Source: Verrucomicrobiota bacterium (GTDB taxonomy: Bacteria > Verrucomicrobiota > Verrucomicrobiia > Limisphaerales > AV2). From it: a stretch of 7,630 nt of DNA. A model generated the notes under the pieces. That model searched no databases, was not told where the DNA came from, and saw only the letters and a list, made by a program, of their open reading frames with translations. The translations under genes and the position numbers were made by a program. Position 1 is the stretch's first letter. Each line of letters begins with the position of its first letter. The stretch is taken from assembly GCA_003219345.1 (NCBI GenBank), contig QHOP01000318.1, positions 1 to 7,630 of the forward strand. Reading direction: 5' to 3'. Positions 1 to 5,889 of this stretch are shown in pieces.

Positions 1-87
1 GGGTGATTCATGGTCCCAATGCGTGCGCAAAGCGAAAGAAGGCTCCAACTTCCTTCAGTTTCTACGCAACGGCAGCAGCGAACGGCT
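1..87. other. Left-edge sequence downstream of the O-methyltransferase, no gene recognised
   Basis: This short stretch follows the stop codon of the minus-strand O-methyltransferase. I see no strong terminator hairpin with a T-run and no convincing coding sequence. A minus-strand ATG lies at positions 9-11, but only three codons follow before the window ends, so it cannot be judged. Confidence 0.4.
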
Positions 88-747
88 TCACCGCTTCCGG
101 CAAAGTTGAAGACCGTCGGCGATGGGCAGCAGAACGGATTCGACACGCTTGTCGCGGGCCAGCTTGCGATTGAGCTTGTCGATGGCGCGACCACTTGCCT
201 GATTGATCCGCGTTGTCCCCAGCCGCCCGCCCCACAGCATGTTGTCAAACAGAATCAGACCGTTGGGTCGCACGCGCGGAAGAATCAGTTCGTAGTACGC
301 GTCGTATTCTTCTTTGGCGGCGTCAACGAACGCGAAGTCGAAGACCAGCCCGCGGTCGAGTTTTTTCAGAGTTGCGATAGCCGGGCCGAGCCGCAGTTCG
401 ATCCTCTTCCGCACACCAGCCCGTTTCCAATACCGGCGCGCGATGGTGGTCCATTCCTCACTGGCGTCAAGGCAAAGCAGACGTCCATCGGCGCGCAGTC
501 CGCGCGCGATGCAGATCGAACTGTAACCGGTGAAAGTGCCCACTTCAATCGCCGACGCCGCGCCGATTGCAGCAACGAGAAGAGTCATAAAGCTGCCTTG
601 CTCGCGGCTGATTTGCATGCGGCTGATGTCGCCCAAAGCCTCGGTTTCCCGTCGCAGCGCATCGAGGACGAGATCGTCGGAGCCGGTGCGGCAGGCGCAG
701 ACGTAGCGATAGAGTCGGTCGTTCAGGGCAATGTATTTCAGTTTCAT
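88..747 (-). CDS. SAM-dependent O-methyltransferase, family 3 (caffeoyl-CoA OMT-like)
   Basis: This is a soluble class I methyltransferase of about 219 residues, the usual size for this family, which transfers a methyl group from S-adenosylmethionine to a hydroxyl of a small, often catechol-like, substrate. Numbered from the ATG at 747, the sequence shows the MQIS-EQG segment before the fold (about residues 44-51), SAM motif I EVGTFTGYS (68-76), an acidic residue ending strand beta2 (D94 in LLCLD), FVDAAKEEY (141-149) with the metal-binding Asp142, and LFDNMLW (166-172) with Asp168 and Asn169. Asp142, Asp168 and Asn169 are the expected divalent-metal ligands. The frame is open upstream to a GTG at 795, giving 235 residues. 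I prefer the ATG at 747 because homology-like sequence begins there, but neither start has a well-placed ribosome binding site. The family call is firm. The natural substrate cannot be told, and the neighbours give no pathway. Confidence 0.9.
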   Translation of the reverse strand: MKLKYIALNDRLYRYVCACRTGSDDLVLDALRRETEALGDISRMQISREQGSFMTLLVAAIGAASAIEVGTFTGYSSICIARGLRADGRLLCLDASEEWTTIARRYWKRAGVRKRIELRLGPAIATLKKLDRGLVFDFAFVDAAKEEYDAYYELILPRVRPNGLILFDNMLWGGRLGTTRINQASGRAIDKLNRKLARDKRVESVLLPIADGLQLCRKR

Positions 748-790
748 AGCCTGGAGCGTTGGAGCCGCGATACACTTCTCCTTTTCGCCG

Positions 791-807
791 GTCACCGCGG
801 CGGTGAC
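791..807. repeat. Short near-perfect palindrome upstream of the O-methyltransferase
   Basis: The arms GTCACCG and CGGTGAC flank a three-base centre (CGG). The palindrome overlaps the alternative GTG start of the methyltransferase frame and lies 44 bases upstream of the preferred ATG. It could be an operator or a small leader hairpin. In GC-rich DNA a palindrome of this length also arises by chance. Confidence 0.35.
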
Positions 808-852
808 GCTCGAACCTATCGGCGGGTCGGCCAGCGTTCGTCAGACCCGGAG

Positions 853-1146
853 CTAAAACCCCAGGCGGAAAAGCACGATGCCGCGCGGCGGCGGCAGGTA
901 GGGGTCCAGGCGCACGCGGTCCAACCGGGTTTCGCTCGTTGAGTTTGACGCCGAGAACGGGTTGAAGGTTCGCAGCGGCTCATCGCTTTTGATCAGCGCC
1001 ACCAGCGGACCGCTGAGAACGAACCGTTTCCCGACGATTTTGTCCGGCGCCTTCTGCGAGGAAACCGTGTTGGCCAGTTTCTCCCGGGAAGCGGACGACA
1101 GCATCTCTCGTTTGACCGTTTCGCCAATGTTGGCTATCGTTTTCAT
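853..1146 (-). CDS. Small protein of unknown function, 97 residues
   Basis: I do not recognise this protein. The start is chosen at the ATG at 1146 because a GAGG sits eight bases upstream. An in-frame ATG at 1152 and GTG at 1155 are alternatives. The frame reads as genuine coding sequence, with third codon positions mostly G or C, as in the neighbouring genes. The N-terminal half is basic and probably helical (KTIANIGETVKREML, then KLANTVSSQKAP). A central hydrophobic stretch follows (GKRFVLSGPLVALIK, about residues 39-53). The tail is proline-rich and ends VRLDPYLPPPRGIVLFRLGF, so it is probably not a truncated protein. It has no signal peptide, cysteine pair or obvious catalytic motif. It lies 105 bases upstream of the O-methyltransferase on the same strand and could be co-transcribed with it. 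Confidence 0.6.
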   Translation of the reverse strand: MKTIANIGETVKREMLSSASREKLANTVSSQKAPDKIVGKRFVLSGPLVALIKSDEPLRTFNPFSASNSTSETRLDRVRLDPYLPPPRGIVLFRLGF

Positions 1147-1223
1147 TTGCATCACCTCGCAGAAACTTCGTCCTCCCTCGCCACGCAGTCAATGGCCGCC
1201 CTGCATTTATCCGCGCGTAAAAT

Positions 1224-1242
1224 CCCTTGCCCGGCGCAAGGG
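1224..1242. promoter_or_regulatory. Hairpin over the ribosome binding region of the oxidoreductase remnant
   Basis: CCCTTGC (1224-1230) and GCAAGGG (1236-1242) form a perfect 7-bp inverted repeat around a five-base loop. The right arm overlaps the only purine-rich, Shine-Dalgarno-like run (AGGGAG, 1239-1244) before the start codons at 1256 (TTG) and 1262 (ATG). If transcribed, the hairpin could hide the ribosome binding site. No T-run follows, so it is not a typical terminator. Confidence 0.35.
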
Positions 1243-1261
1243 AGATGGCTAGTCATTGAGC

Positions 1262-1606
1262 ATGGCCACACGAAATTCCCCCCAATCGTCGTCTCAAACT
1301 CTCATCACTCGTCGCCGATTCGTCTATTCATCGGCGCTGGCCGCGGGCGCAGTCATGGTTCCGATTCCCGCCGGCGCGGCGCGTGCCCGTTACAGGTCGC
1401 CGAATGAAAAATTGAGCATCGCGGTCATCGGCGCCGGCGGAAAAGGGGCTGGTGACACCGATCACTGCGCCGAACTGGGTGAGGACATTGTGGCGCTTTG
1501 CGACGTGAACGAGAACACATTAAACGGGCGCAAGCAGACATATTCGCAGGCAAAACTTTTTTGCGCTGACTCAACGGCGCGTGCGCAATTGAATTTTTTC
1601 CGATAG
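1262..1606 (+). pseudogene. 5' remnant of a Tat-exported Gfo/Idh/MocA family oxidoreductase
   Basis: The first 100 or so residues match the start of a verrucomicrobial/planctomycete Gfo/Idh/MocA dehydrogenase. There is a twin-arginine signal (TRRRFVYSS, then a hydrophobic stretch ending AGAARA), followed by KLSIAVIGAGGKGAGDTDHCAE and DIVALCDVNENTL. The latter two are the Rossmann nucleotide-binding loop and second beta strand for NAD(P). After the helix following CDVNENTL (QAKLF, near position 1560) the expected sequence of strand beta3 and the active-site Lys-Pro motif is absent. The frame reads about 16 unrelated residues to a stop at 1604-1606. Family members are usually about 400-480 residues, so only about a quarter remains. 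I see no frameshift that restores the family sequence downstream, which points to a deletion or rearrangement breakpoint and not a point mutation. A TTG at 1256 is an alternative start. The fragment lacks the catalytic domain and should be inactive. Confidence 0.75.
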
Positions 1607-1982
1607 ACGCCGTCTAACCACGCGTGAACGATCCAATTCGGAATCCATCTGCTCAAGGGCGACAGGCCAAATCTGCGGTGAAAGAAGGAGAGAGCAGCGC
1701 CCGGCCCAAAAGCGTTCGCGATCTCAGCCGCAGTCGACAAGGTTCCAGGCGCGACGGCCCGCGCCGGCTCTTTACTTTAGCCTCTAATTCTTCTCCGACC
1801 GTTTCGCCGACTGGAGTCACGAGCGCCTTCGGGCGCAGCCAAAGTTGGATGCGCCATCAACCGTGAAATAACGCTATATCTGGGGTTGGCGCCGGGTTTA
1901 CCCACTATATCGCGTGGATTGATTTTATACCGTTGTTCGGCCAAAATGAGTCGTCGATGAGCAGTTCAGCTCACGGCGGAAA
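1607..1982. other. Gene-free region downstream of the broken oxidoreductase
   Basis: No convincing gene is visible here. On the minus strand an open frame (about 1560-1740) reads a tryptophan-rich stretch including SRWIPNWIVHAW. It could be debris from another gene or a dispersed repeat, but it runs on antisense into the oxidoreductase remnant and I do not recognise it. Small structures present are an 11-base palindrome AGACGCCGTCT (1605-1615), a 5-bp stem with a TTCG tetraloop (1823-1836), and the larger imperfect hairpin listed separately. The last 90 bases are more AT-rich and probably hold the promoter of the lysozyme-like gene, though I cannot fix -35 and -10 boxes. Confidence 0.5.
1872..1914. 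repeat. Imperfect inverted repeat upstream of the lysozyme-like gene
   Basis: The outer arms CGCTATAT (1872-1879) and ATATCGCG (1907-1914) pair at seven of eight positions. Inside them GGGT (1883-1886) pairs with ACCC (1900-1903), leaving a loop that contains GGCGCC. The element ends 68 bases before the start codon at 1983. It may be an operator or a leader hairpin. I know of no family it belongs to. Confidence 0.4.
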
Positions 1983-2474
1983 ATGCTCAATCTAAAATCC
2001 AGTTGTAAATTCGCGCGCACTTTTTGCGTCCTGATGGCGGCCTGGATAGCAATGGAGATTTCGTGTCTGGCGCAAGCGCAGCCAGCGGAGGAAAACGCCG
2101 CCTTCGACGCGTCTTATTTCGACACCAAGCTTTTCTTTGCGTTGGGAATGATAGAAAGCGGCAACAACGACCGCGGCATCGGCCGGGCCGGTGAAGTGAG
2201 CCGATTCCAAATCCATCCCGCCGTTTGGAGGTTATACTCGAATTCAAAAGACTACGTGAATCCCGAAGTGTCCCTCCCGGTCGCGCGGCAGCACTGGAAT
2301 TATCTGACGAATTATTTTCGCGGCAAAGCCCGACGGGAACCGGCCCCCTTCGACATGTACGTGTTGTGGAACACCAATTTTGGCTATTATGCCCGCAAAG
2401 GTTTCGATCCTGCGCGTCTGCCAGCGATCGTGCGTGACCGGGCGCAGCGATTTGTGAACCTGGTGAACCGCTGA
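1983..2474 (+). CDS. Secreted lysozyme-like / lytic transglycosylase-like protein
   Basis: This 163-residue protein begins with a basic N-terminus and a hydrophobic segment (about residues 10-31), which looks like a Sec signal peptide cleaved near AQA (30-32). The mature part resembles the goose-lysozyme/SLT fold that cleaves peptidoglycan. ALGMIESGNND carries a candidate catalytic Glu58. GRAGEVSRFQIHPAVW (67-82) sits where SLT enzymes have their Gly-rich GLMQ motif. WNTNFGYYARKG, near the C-terminus, sits where they have the AYN-like motif. The domain is short and the motifs are variant, so activity is likely but not certain. It probably acts in the periplasm or at the cell surface. The ATG at 1983 is preceded by GGCGGA at poor spacing, and no better start exists. 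It is a single-gene unit converging on the large secreted protein, with a shared terminator between them. The alternative is a non-catalytic lysozyme-fold protein. Confidence 0.7.
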   Translation: MLNLKSSCKFARTFCVLMAAWIAMEISCLAQAQPAEENAAFDASYFDTKLFFALGMIESGNNDRGIGRAGEVSRFQIHPAVWRLYSNSKDYVNPEVSLPVARQHWNYLTNYFRGKARREPAPFDMYVLWNTNFGYYARKGFDPARLPAIVRDRAQRFVNLVNR

Positions 2475-2532
2475 GGGCCGCGGTTCGCAGAGCGCTTCAA
2501 TTCCAAGGCAGTCCGGGTCCATTTTTGAAATG

Positions 2533-2564
2533 AAAAAAGACCGGGAGTGGTCCCGGTCTTTTTT
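2533..2564. terminator. Bidirectional rho-independent terminator
   Basis: A perfect 14-bp inverted repeat, AAAAAAGACCGGGA (2533-2546) and TCCCGGTCTTTTTT (2551-2564), surrounds a four-base loop. The GC-rich core is flanked by an A-run on the left and a T-run on the right, so the hairpin gives a U-tail when read from either side. It sits between two convergent genes, 59 bases after one stop and 19 bases after the other, and should end transcription of both. Confidence 0.93.
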
Positions 2565-2582
2565 GGATTACGCAATCAACTG

Positions 2583-5567
2583 TTATTTCTTGACGCGATA
2601 GAACTTTGTTCCGGTTGCCGCCTCGGAGAACGTGCCGCTGCTGTTGCCGGTGGGGGTCCAGTTGATCGGTGTAGTGCTCAAGCTCGTCGTTGATTCCAGC
2701 GTGCCGCCGTTGCTCCACTGGATCGTGATACTGCCGCCGGTGATCCGGGCGCTGGTAATCTGCGGAGGCGGCTGCGCCGTTGCTGCGGCCCGATAAGCCT
2801 TGAATGCCGTATTGGTGCTGTCGTTAATCAGGACTTTCGTCCCATCGGCAAGAACGGAGAACCATTCCACGTTACAGTCGCCGCCGCCGTTGTCCCAAAC
2901 CAGACGCATTGGATAAGTGCCGGCTTGTGCGACATAGAAGTCAAAGATGCTGTCTGTGGCTCCGCGGCCGGCATCAAAGATCCCCAGTGTCAGGGCATTT
3001 CTGGAGTCGCTGACGCTGGTCGCGGGCGAAAGGCGGAATCCGTCGTCGCTGTTGACACCCATCCGGACCAGGCCGGCAGGCAGGGTGACATACGTGAGTA
3101 TCTCCATCGCCGCGTTGGCGGTTTCCAGGTCGGTTGTCCCCATGATGCCAGGCATTTGAACGTCGGGCTGGAAGTCGCCGAAACCGAGAGCTCCTGCAGG
3201 TGGAGTAGTAAGGTCTCTGCTGTAGTTGATGACGGCCGGCTCAAGATAAGTAAACGAGCCATCGGCTGGATTGGCGATGGCTGAGTTGGTATAGGGCCGG
3301 CCCGTGGCCGTGTTCGTCACCATGCCTGCCAGTTCCAATTCTGCGTGGGCAACGGTGTCGTTCGGGTCCACGATAATCTCGGCTCCGGTGGCGTCCTGCG
3401 CGTCGATTCGCCATACGTGCAGCGTGAAGCCTGGCTTGGTGGTGTCCGGCGTGCCTGCCGCGTAGCTCGGAGGCAACGTAACATACGGCTGGACGGTGAA
3501 GTCAATCGAACGCGTATACGTCTTGGCAGGGGCTCCCGAATCGTTGAAAGCCAGCCCGATGGTATGTGTGGAGTTCGAGGCGAGAACGCTCACGGGCGCA
3601 TAATTGATCGTCGTTACTCCGTTTGTCTTTCCGATACTAGTCGTTATCGGGCTCCCATCCAAAGTGACCTGGAAGGTGTCTTTGTTTAGGACGATCCCTC
3701 CATTGTCCTTGTAATCTATCGTGAACCCGAATAGGGAGTTCAGGAAACGTGAGACATACGGATAACTGGGGCCTGAGCGATACGCTTTTGTTGCCAGCGT
3801 TCCGTTAGTGTTGCTGTTGACCAGTGCCTTCCTGCCAAATACGTTTTGGGTGAACCATTCCAGACTGCCGGCGTTACCGGCAACGGTGAAATCACCATTG
3901 CCGTTCTCCCAGAGCAGGCGGAAAGGATAAAAGCCATCCTGTGGGACCACGAATATAAAAAGAGAATCGGCAAATCCGCGACCACCGTCAAACGAACCCA
4001 CGACCAGTCCGGCCGTGTCACGCGGGTCAGACGCCACTGAGACTTTGAATCCGTCATCACTGTTGACGACCATCCGATAAACCCCCGCTTTCAAGTCGAG
4101 CCAGGTCAAAATTTCTTCCGTGGAATTGCCCGTGTCCGGGGCTGTTGGACCAGGAATACCGGGAAACGGAAGGTCCCCGTCGAAATTATCCGCCGCAATT
4201 GTGCCTGCGATCGAAGGCGTGGCTGCGAGGTCGTAATTGACCACGTTCGTTTCCGCGTAGAATCCATTTGCATCGGCGCCCGAGAGGTCAGCGACATTGG
4301 GGCCGTGCAGCCCCCGGAGTTGGTCTTCGGTCCAGGCCAGAGTGTTTGGTTGGGCTGCGTTCGGGTTGCTCGTCGCATCCGTTTGATAGGGATGCAGCAG
4401 GAAACCGGGTTTCGTCGTGTCCACCAGGCCCGGGGCGACCAGGAAATTGGTTGGAATGGGGGAATAAGGCAGAACCGAGAACGGAAAAGTATTGGTGTAC
4501 GACGTCGCTGGTGTACCGTTGTCGCTGAAGATGACGCTCCAATTGATGGCTTTGCCTGAGGTCAGGAGCGGCGAAGGTGAATACGACACGTAGGTCACGC
4601 TGCTGGTCTGGGTAATGGAGGGCGAGACGGTCGCGCCATCAACGATGAGTCGGATGGTGTTGGTGGCGACATTTTTGGTAGGCCCGTTAACGAGCTGACA
4701 GCCGATGTTGTTGTCCGGCGGAACTTGCTGTTGTCCGGGAGTGGGATCAACAGCCCGCACATAGGGCGGGTTAACAGTGGAAACTGATGACTCTGCCGGA
4801 CCCGGATTTGTCGGAGGGGGCAGACTAGCCAATTGCAAAATGATGGCGTCCACCGCAGCACCGTCTTCACGTTGGCTGAGCCGGATGGTGTAAAGTCCCG
4901 GTGTGGTGATATTATACAACGCCTTCACTTCGCCGCCGCCGCCGTCAACCCGCGGTGCCGGGGCTGCGTAACCACTCCACCCCTGGTTCGCTGTTGTGGC
5001 ATCGTTCGGGTCATTCTGCAGGGCAGCAAAATCGCCGCTGTCCGGATTTGGCGCATAACGATAAAAGTTTGGCCCAGGTCCGGGTGGAGCAAACTCCAGT
5101 ATCTGGCCAAAAAAGGAATCACTGTTTCCATCCCAGCCCACTTGCCGCAGATAGAGTTGGTATGTGCCGAGTGTCGTGATGTTGACCTTGAATTCGACGT
5201 ACGGCGGGAACCCGACGTTTTCGTTCGGACAAGTCGCGCAATTGCCTTTGTTCTGGGCGATGTCGGGAACGATCTGCACATAATGTCCGGTGCGGGAATT
5301 GGCGATCTGGTTGAGCCCGCTGAGATCGTTGGGATTGTTCCCAGTATCGGTCCAGGGATGAGCTACTGTGTTCGTGTTGTCTTCATCCGGCACGATATGA
5401 AAGTGATGGGGAATCGCCGCGTCGGTGAATTCGAAGTTTCGGTAGTCAAAGTGCACGGCTTCAACCACGACTTGGCCACCGACCTCCTGATAAACGGCAG
5501 CCTTGGTGCAAATGACGCTGAGGCCAAGCCCGAGTGCAGACGTAAGAAGGAACGTTCGGTTACGCAT
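2583..5567 (-). CDS. Large secreted multidomain protein with duplicated beta-rich modules
   Basis: The start is set at the ATG at 5567, with GAGAGGA six bases upstream, giving 994 residues. An in-frame ATG at 5582 would put that site inside the gene. Residues 1-24 are a Sec signal peptide ending near TKAA. Residues about 26-247 form a beta-rich domain opening with VVVEAVHFD, reminiscent of carbohydrate-binding modules of the CBM6/35 or GH115 C-terminal type, and containing a CATC pair. Two related modules follow (about 269-603 and 604-925). Each has an Ig-like part, a TKPGF.LH linker (385 and 710), and a PA14-like part with NSDDGF (502 and 839), FDGGRG/FDAGRG (526 and 864) and a LLWENGNGD/LVWDNGGGD strand. 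The last 59 residues, ending FYRVKK, match the style of a C-terminal module common in verrucomicrobial secreted proteins. I see no enzyme active site. A cell-surface adhesin or glycan-binding role is inferred only. Confidence 0.85.
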   Translation of the reverse strand: MRNRTFLLTSALGLGLSVICTKAAVYQEVGGQVVVEAVHFDYRNFEFTDAAIPHHFHIVPDEDNTNTVAHPWTDTGNNPNDLSGLNQIANSRTGHYVQIVPDIAQNKGNCATCPNENVGFPPYVEFKVNITTLGTYQLYLRQVGWDGNSDSFFGQILEFAPPGPGPNFYRYAPNPDSGDFAALQNDPNDATTANQGWSGYAAPAPRVDGGGGEVKALYNITTPGLYTIRLSQREDGAAVDAIILQLASLPPPTNPGPAESSVSTVNPPYVRAVDPTPGQQQVPPDNNIGCQLVNGPTKNVATNTIRLIVDGATVSPSITQTSSVTYVSYSPSPLLTSGKAINWSVIFSDNGTPATSYTNTFPFSVLPYSPIPTNFLVAPGLVDTTKPGFLLHPYQTDATSNPNAAQPNTLAWTEDQLRGLHGPNVADLSGADANGFYAETNVVNYDLAATPSIAGTIAADNFDGDLPFPGIPGPTAPDTGNSTEEILTWLDLKAGVYRMVVNSDDGFKVSVASDPRDTAGLVVGSFDGGRGFADSLFIFVVPQDGFYPFRLLWENGNGDFTVAGNAGSLEWFTQNVFGRKALVNSNTNGTLATKAYRSGPSYPYVSRFLNSLFGFTIDYKDNGGIVLNKDTFQVTLDGSPITTSIGKTNGVTTINYAPVSVLASNSTHTIGLAFNDSGAPAKTYTRSIDFTVQPYVTLPPSYAAGTPDTTKPGFTLHVWRIDAQDATGAEIIVDPNDTVAHAELELAGMVTNTATGRPYTNSAIANPADGSFTYLEPAVINYSRDLTTPPAGALGFGDFQPDVQMPGIMGTTDLETANAAMEILTYVTLPAGLVRMGVNSDDGFRLSPATSVSDSRNALTLGIFDAGRGATDSIFDFYVAQAGTYPMRLVWDNGGGDCNVEWFSVLADGTKVLINDSTNTAFKAYRAAATAQPPPQITSARITGGSITIQWSNGGTLESTTSLSTTPINWTPTGNSSGTFSEAATGTKFYRVKK
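2793..4763 (-). repeat. Two tandem diverged copies of a ~330-residue module inside the large protein
   Basis: Copy A is encoded at about 3759-4763 and copy B at about 2793-3758. The match runs in the same order in both: a DTF/NTI...DG start, a SVTYVSYSP/GVTTINYAP strand, FSDNGTPA/FNDSGAPA, TKPGF.LH, an acidic stretch before VNYD/INYSRD, EILTW/EILTY, NSDDGF, FD.GRG..DS and a Trp-rich strand ending EWF. Offsets between matching motifs are 325-338 residues. At DNA level the copies have drifted, so this is an old internal duplication and not a recent one. Confidence 0.8.
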
Positions 5568-5589
5568 AAACTGTCCTCTCATGAACTAT

Positions 5590-5677
5590 GCCTGGCCTTT
5601 CCGGCGGACACACCCTTCCTGGCAATGTGCGGGCACTCACCCGTTAGCCGGGTTGATTGCCGCCAGGGCGACCAGGC
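5590..5677 (-). promoter_or_regulatory. Candidate structured 5' leader RNA of the large secreted protein
   Basis: Read as RNA from the minus strand, GCCUGG (5677-5672) can pair with CCAGGC (5595-5590) as an outer 6-bp stem. Inside it CUGG-cgg-CAAU (5666-5656) pairs with AUUGCCAG (5626-5619), eight pairs with a three-base bulge. That stem encloses two hairpins: CCCG-gcuaa-CGGG (5652-5640) and GUG-cccg-CAC (5636-5627). The linkers between helices are only zero to three bases, a compact three-way junction. The loop CCCG of the second hairpin is complementary to the CGGG arm of the first. The element ends 22 bases before the ATG at 5567. I do not recognise it as a known riboswitch. Alternatives are a protein-bound leader, an RNA stability element or chance pairing in GC-rich sequence. 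Confidence 0.4.
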
Positions 5678-5889
5678 AGACTTTCGTTGTTTGGAAACTG
5701 AACGAGAATTGAGCAAAAATAAAAAGTTTGGCAATAGAAAAATTGATGCTGCCAATTAAGGGTTCTAACCCGAAAATGCGCGTTTCGTAGTACCACCGCC
5801 CGCCGGCAGCGATACTTGACAAGGCTGTGACGGTTGCGTGACGATATCCCGGCCCCTGGTCGGGAGATGAAAGGCCGATTTATCTTTGT
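5678..5889. other. Divergent promoter region between the large protein and the polyphosphate polymerase gene set
   Basis: An AT-rich tract at about 5705-5757 stands out from the GC-rich surroundings and is the likely promoter area for the minus-strand gene. TTGGCA and TTGCCA are present there on that strand, but no good -10 lies at proper spacing. On the plus side TTGACA (5816-5821) is a fair -35, again without a convincing -10 at 16-18 bases. A small palindrome GGGTT-CT-AACCC lies at 5760-5771. No gene is seen. Confidence 0.5.
5826..5842 (+). promoter_or_regulatory. Direct repeat with 11-bp period upstream of the polyphosphate polymerase
   Basis: CTGTGAC (5825-5831) and GCGTGAC (5836-5842) are direct repeats one helical turn apart, sharing GTGACG. 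Spacing and partial sequence resemble a PhoB box (two CTGTCAT-like heptamers, four bases between). The match is weak in the second heptamer. It sits just downstream of a TTGACA and 47 bases before the polymerase start, a reasonable place for a response-regulator site. Confidence 0.3.

Noticed and set aside
10..942. Plus-strand open frame of 310 codons
   Set aside because: It lies antisense to the O-methyltransferase, whose SAM and metal motifs are clear on the minus strand. The plus-strand product is low-complexity with no domain sense, so it is a shadow of GC-rich coding DNA.
1462..1740. Minus-strand frame with a Trp-rich segment (WIPNWIVHAW)
   Set aside because: It runs antisense into the oxidoreductase remnant, has no ribosome binding site and weaker third-position bias. 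It may be gene debris or a repeat, but I cannot support calling it a gene.
1823..1836. GCGCC-TTCG-GGCGC hairpin as a terminator of the oxidoreductase remnant
   Set aside because: The stem is only five base pairs and no T-run follows. It lies over 200 bases past the stop codon.
1611..1850. attC-like core sites (GTCTAAC at 1611-1617 and GTTGGAT at 1844-1850) suggesting an integron cassette
   Set aside because: They are about 240 bases apart without the internal paired arms of a real attC, and no integrase or cassette array is present. The degenerate core motif occurs by chance.
5590..5677. Leader as a cyclic-di-GMP-I or cobalamin riboswitch
   Set aside because: Isolated fragments (a GAAA, a GGCUAA, GCCCGCAC) recall those classes, but the required conserved cores and their order are missing.
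4833..5759. Plus-strand open frame of 308 codons
   Set aside because: It is antisense to the N-terminal third of the 994-residue protein and its leader. The minus-strand product has a signal peptide, a ribosome binding site and repeated domains, so the plus frame is a shadow.
5816..5848. TTGACA with GATATC as a sigma-70 promoter for the polymerase
   Set aside because: The spacer of 21 bases is too long and no better -10 lies at 16-18 bases, so I mention the -35 only as a possibility.
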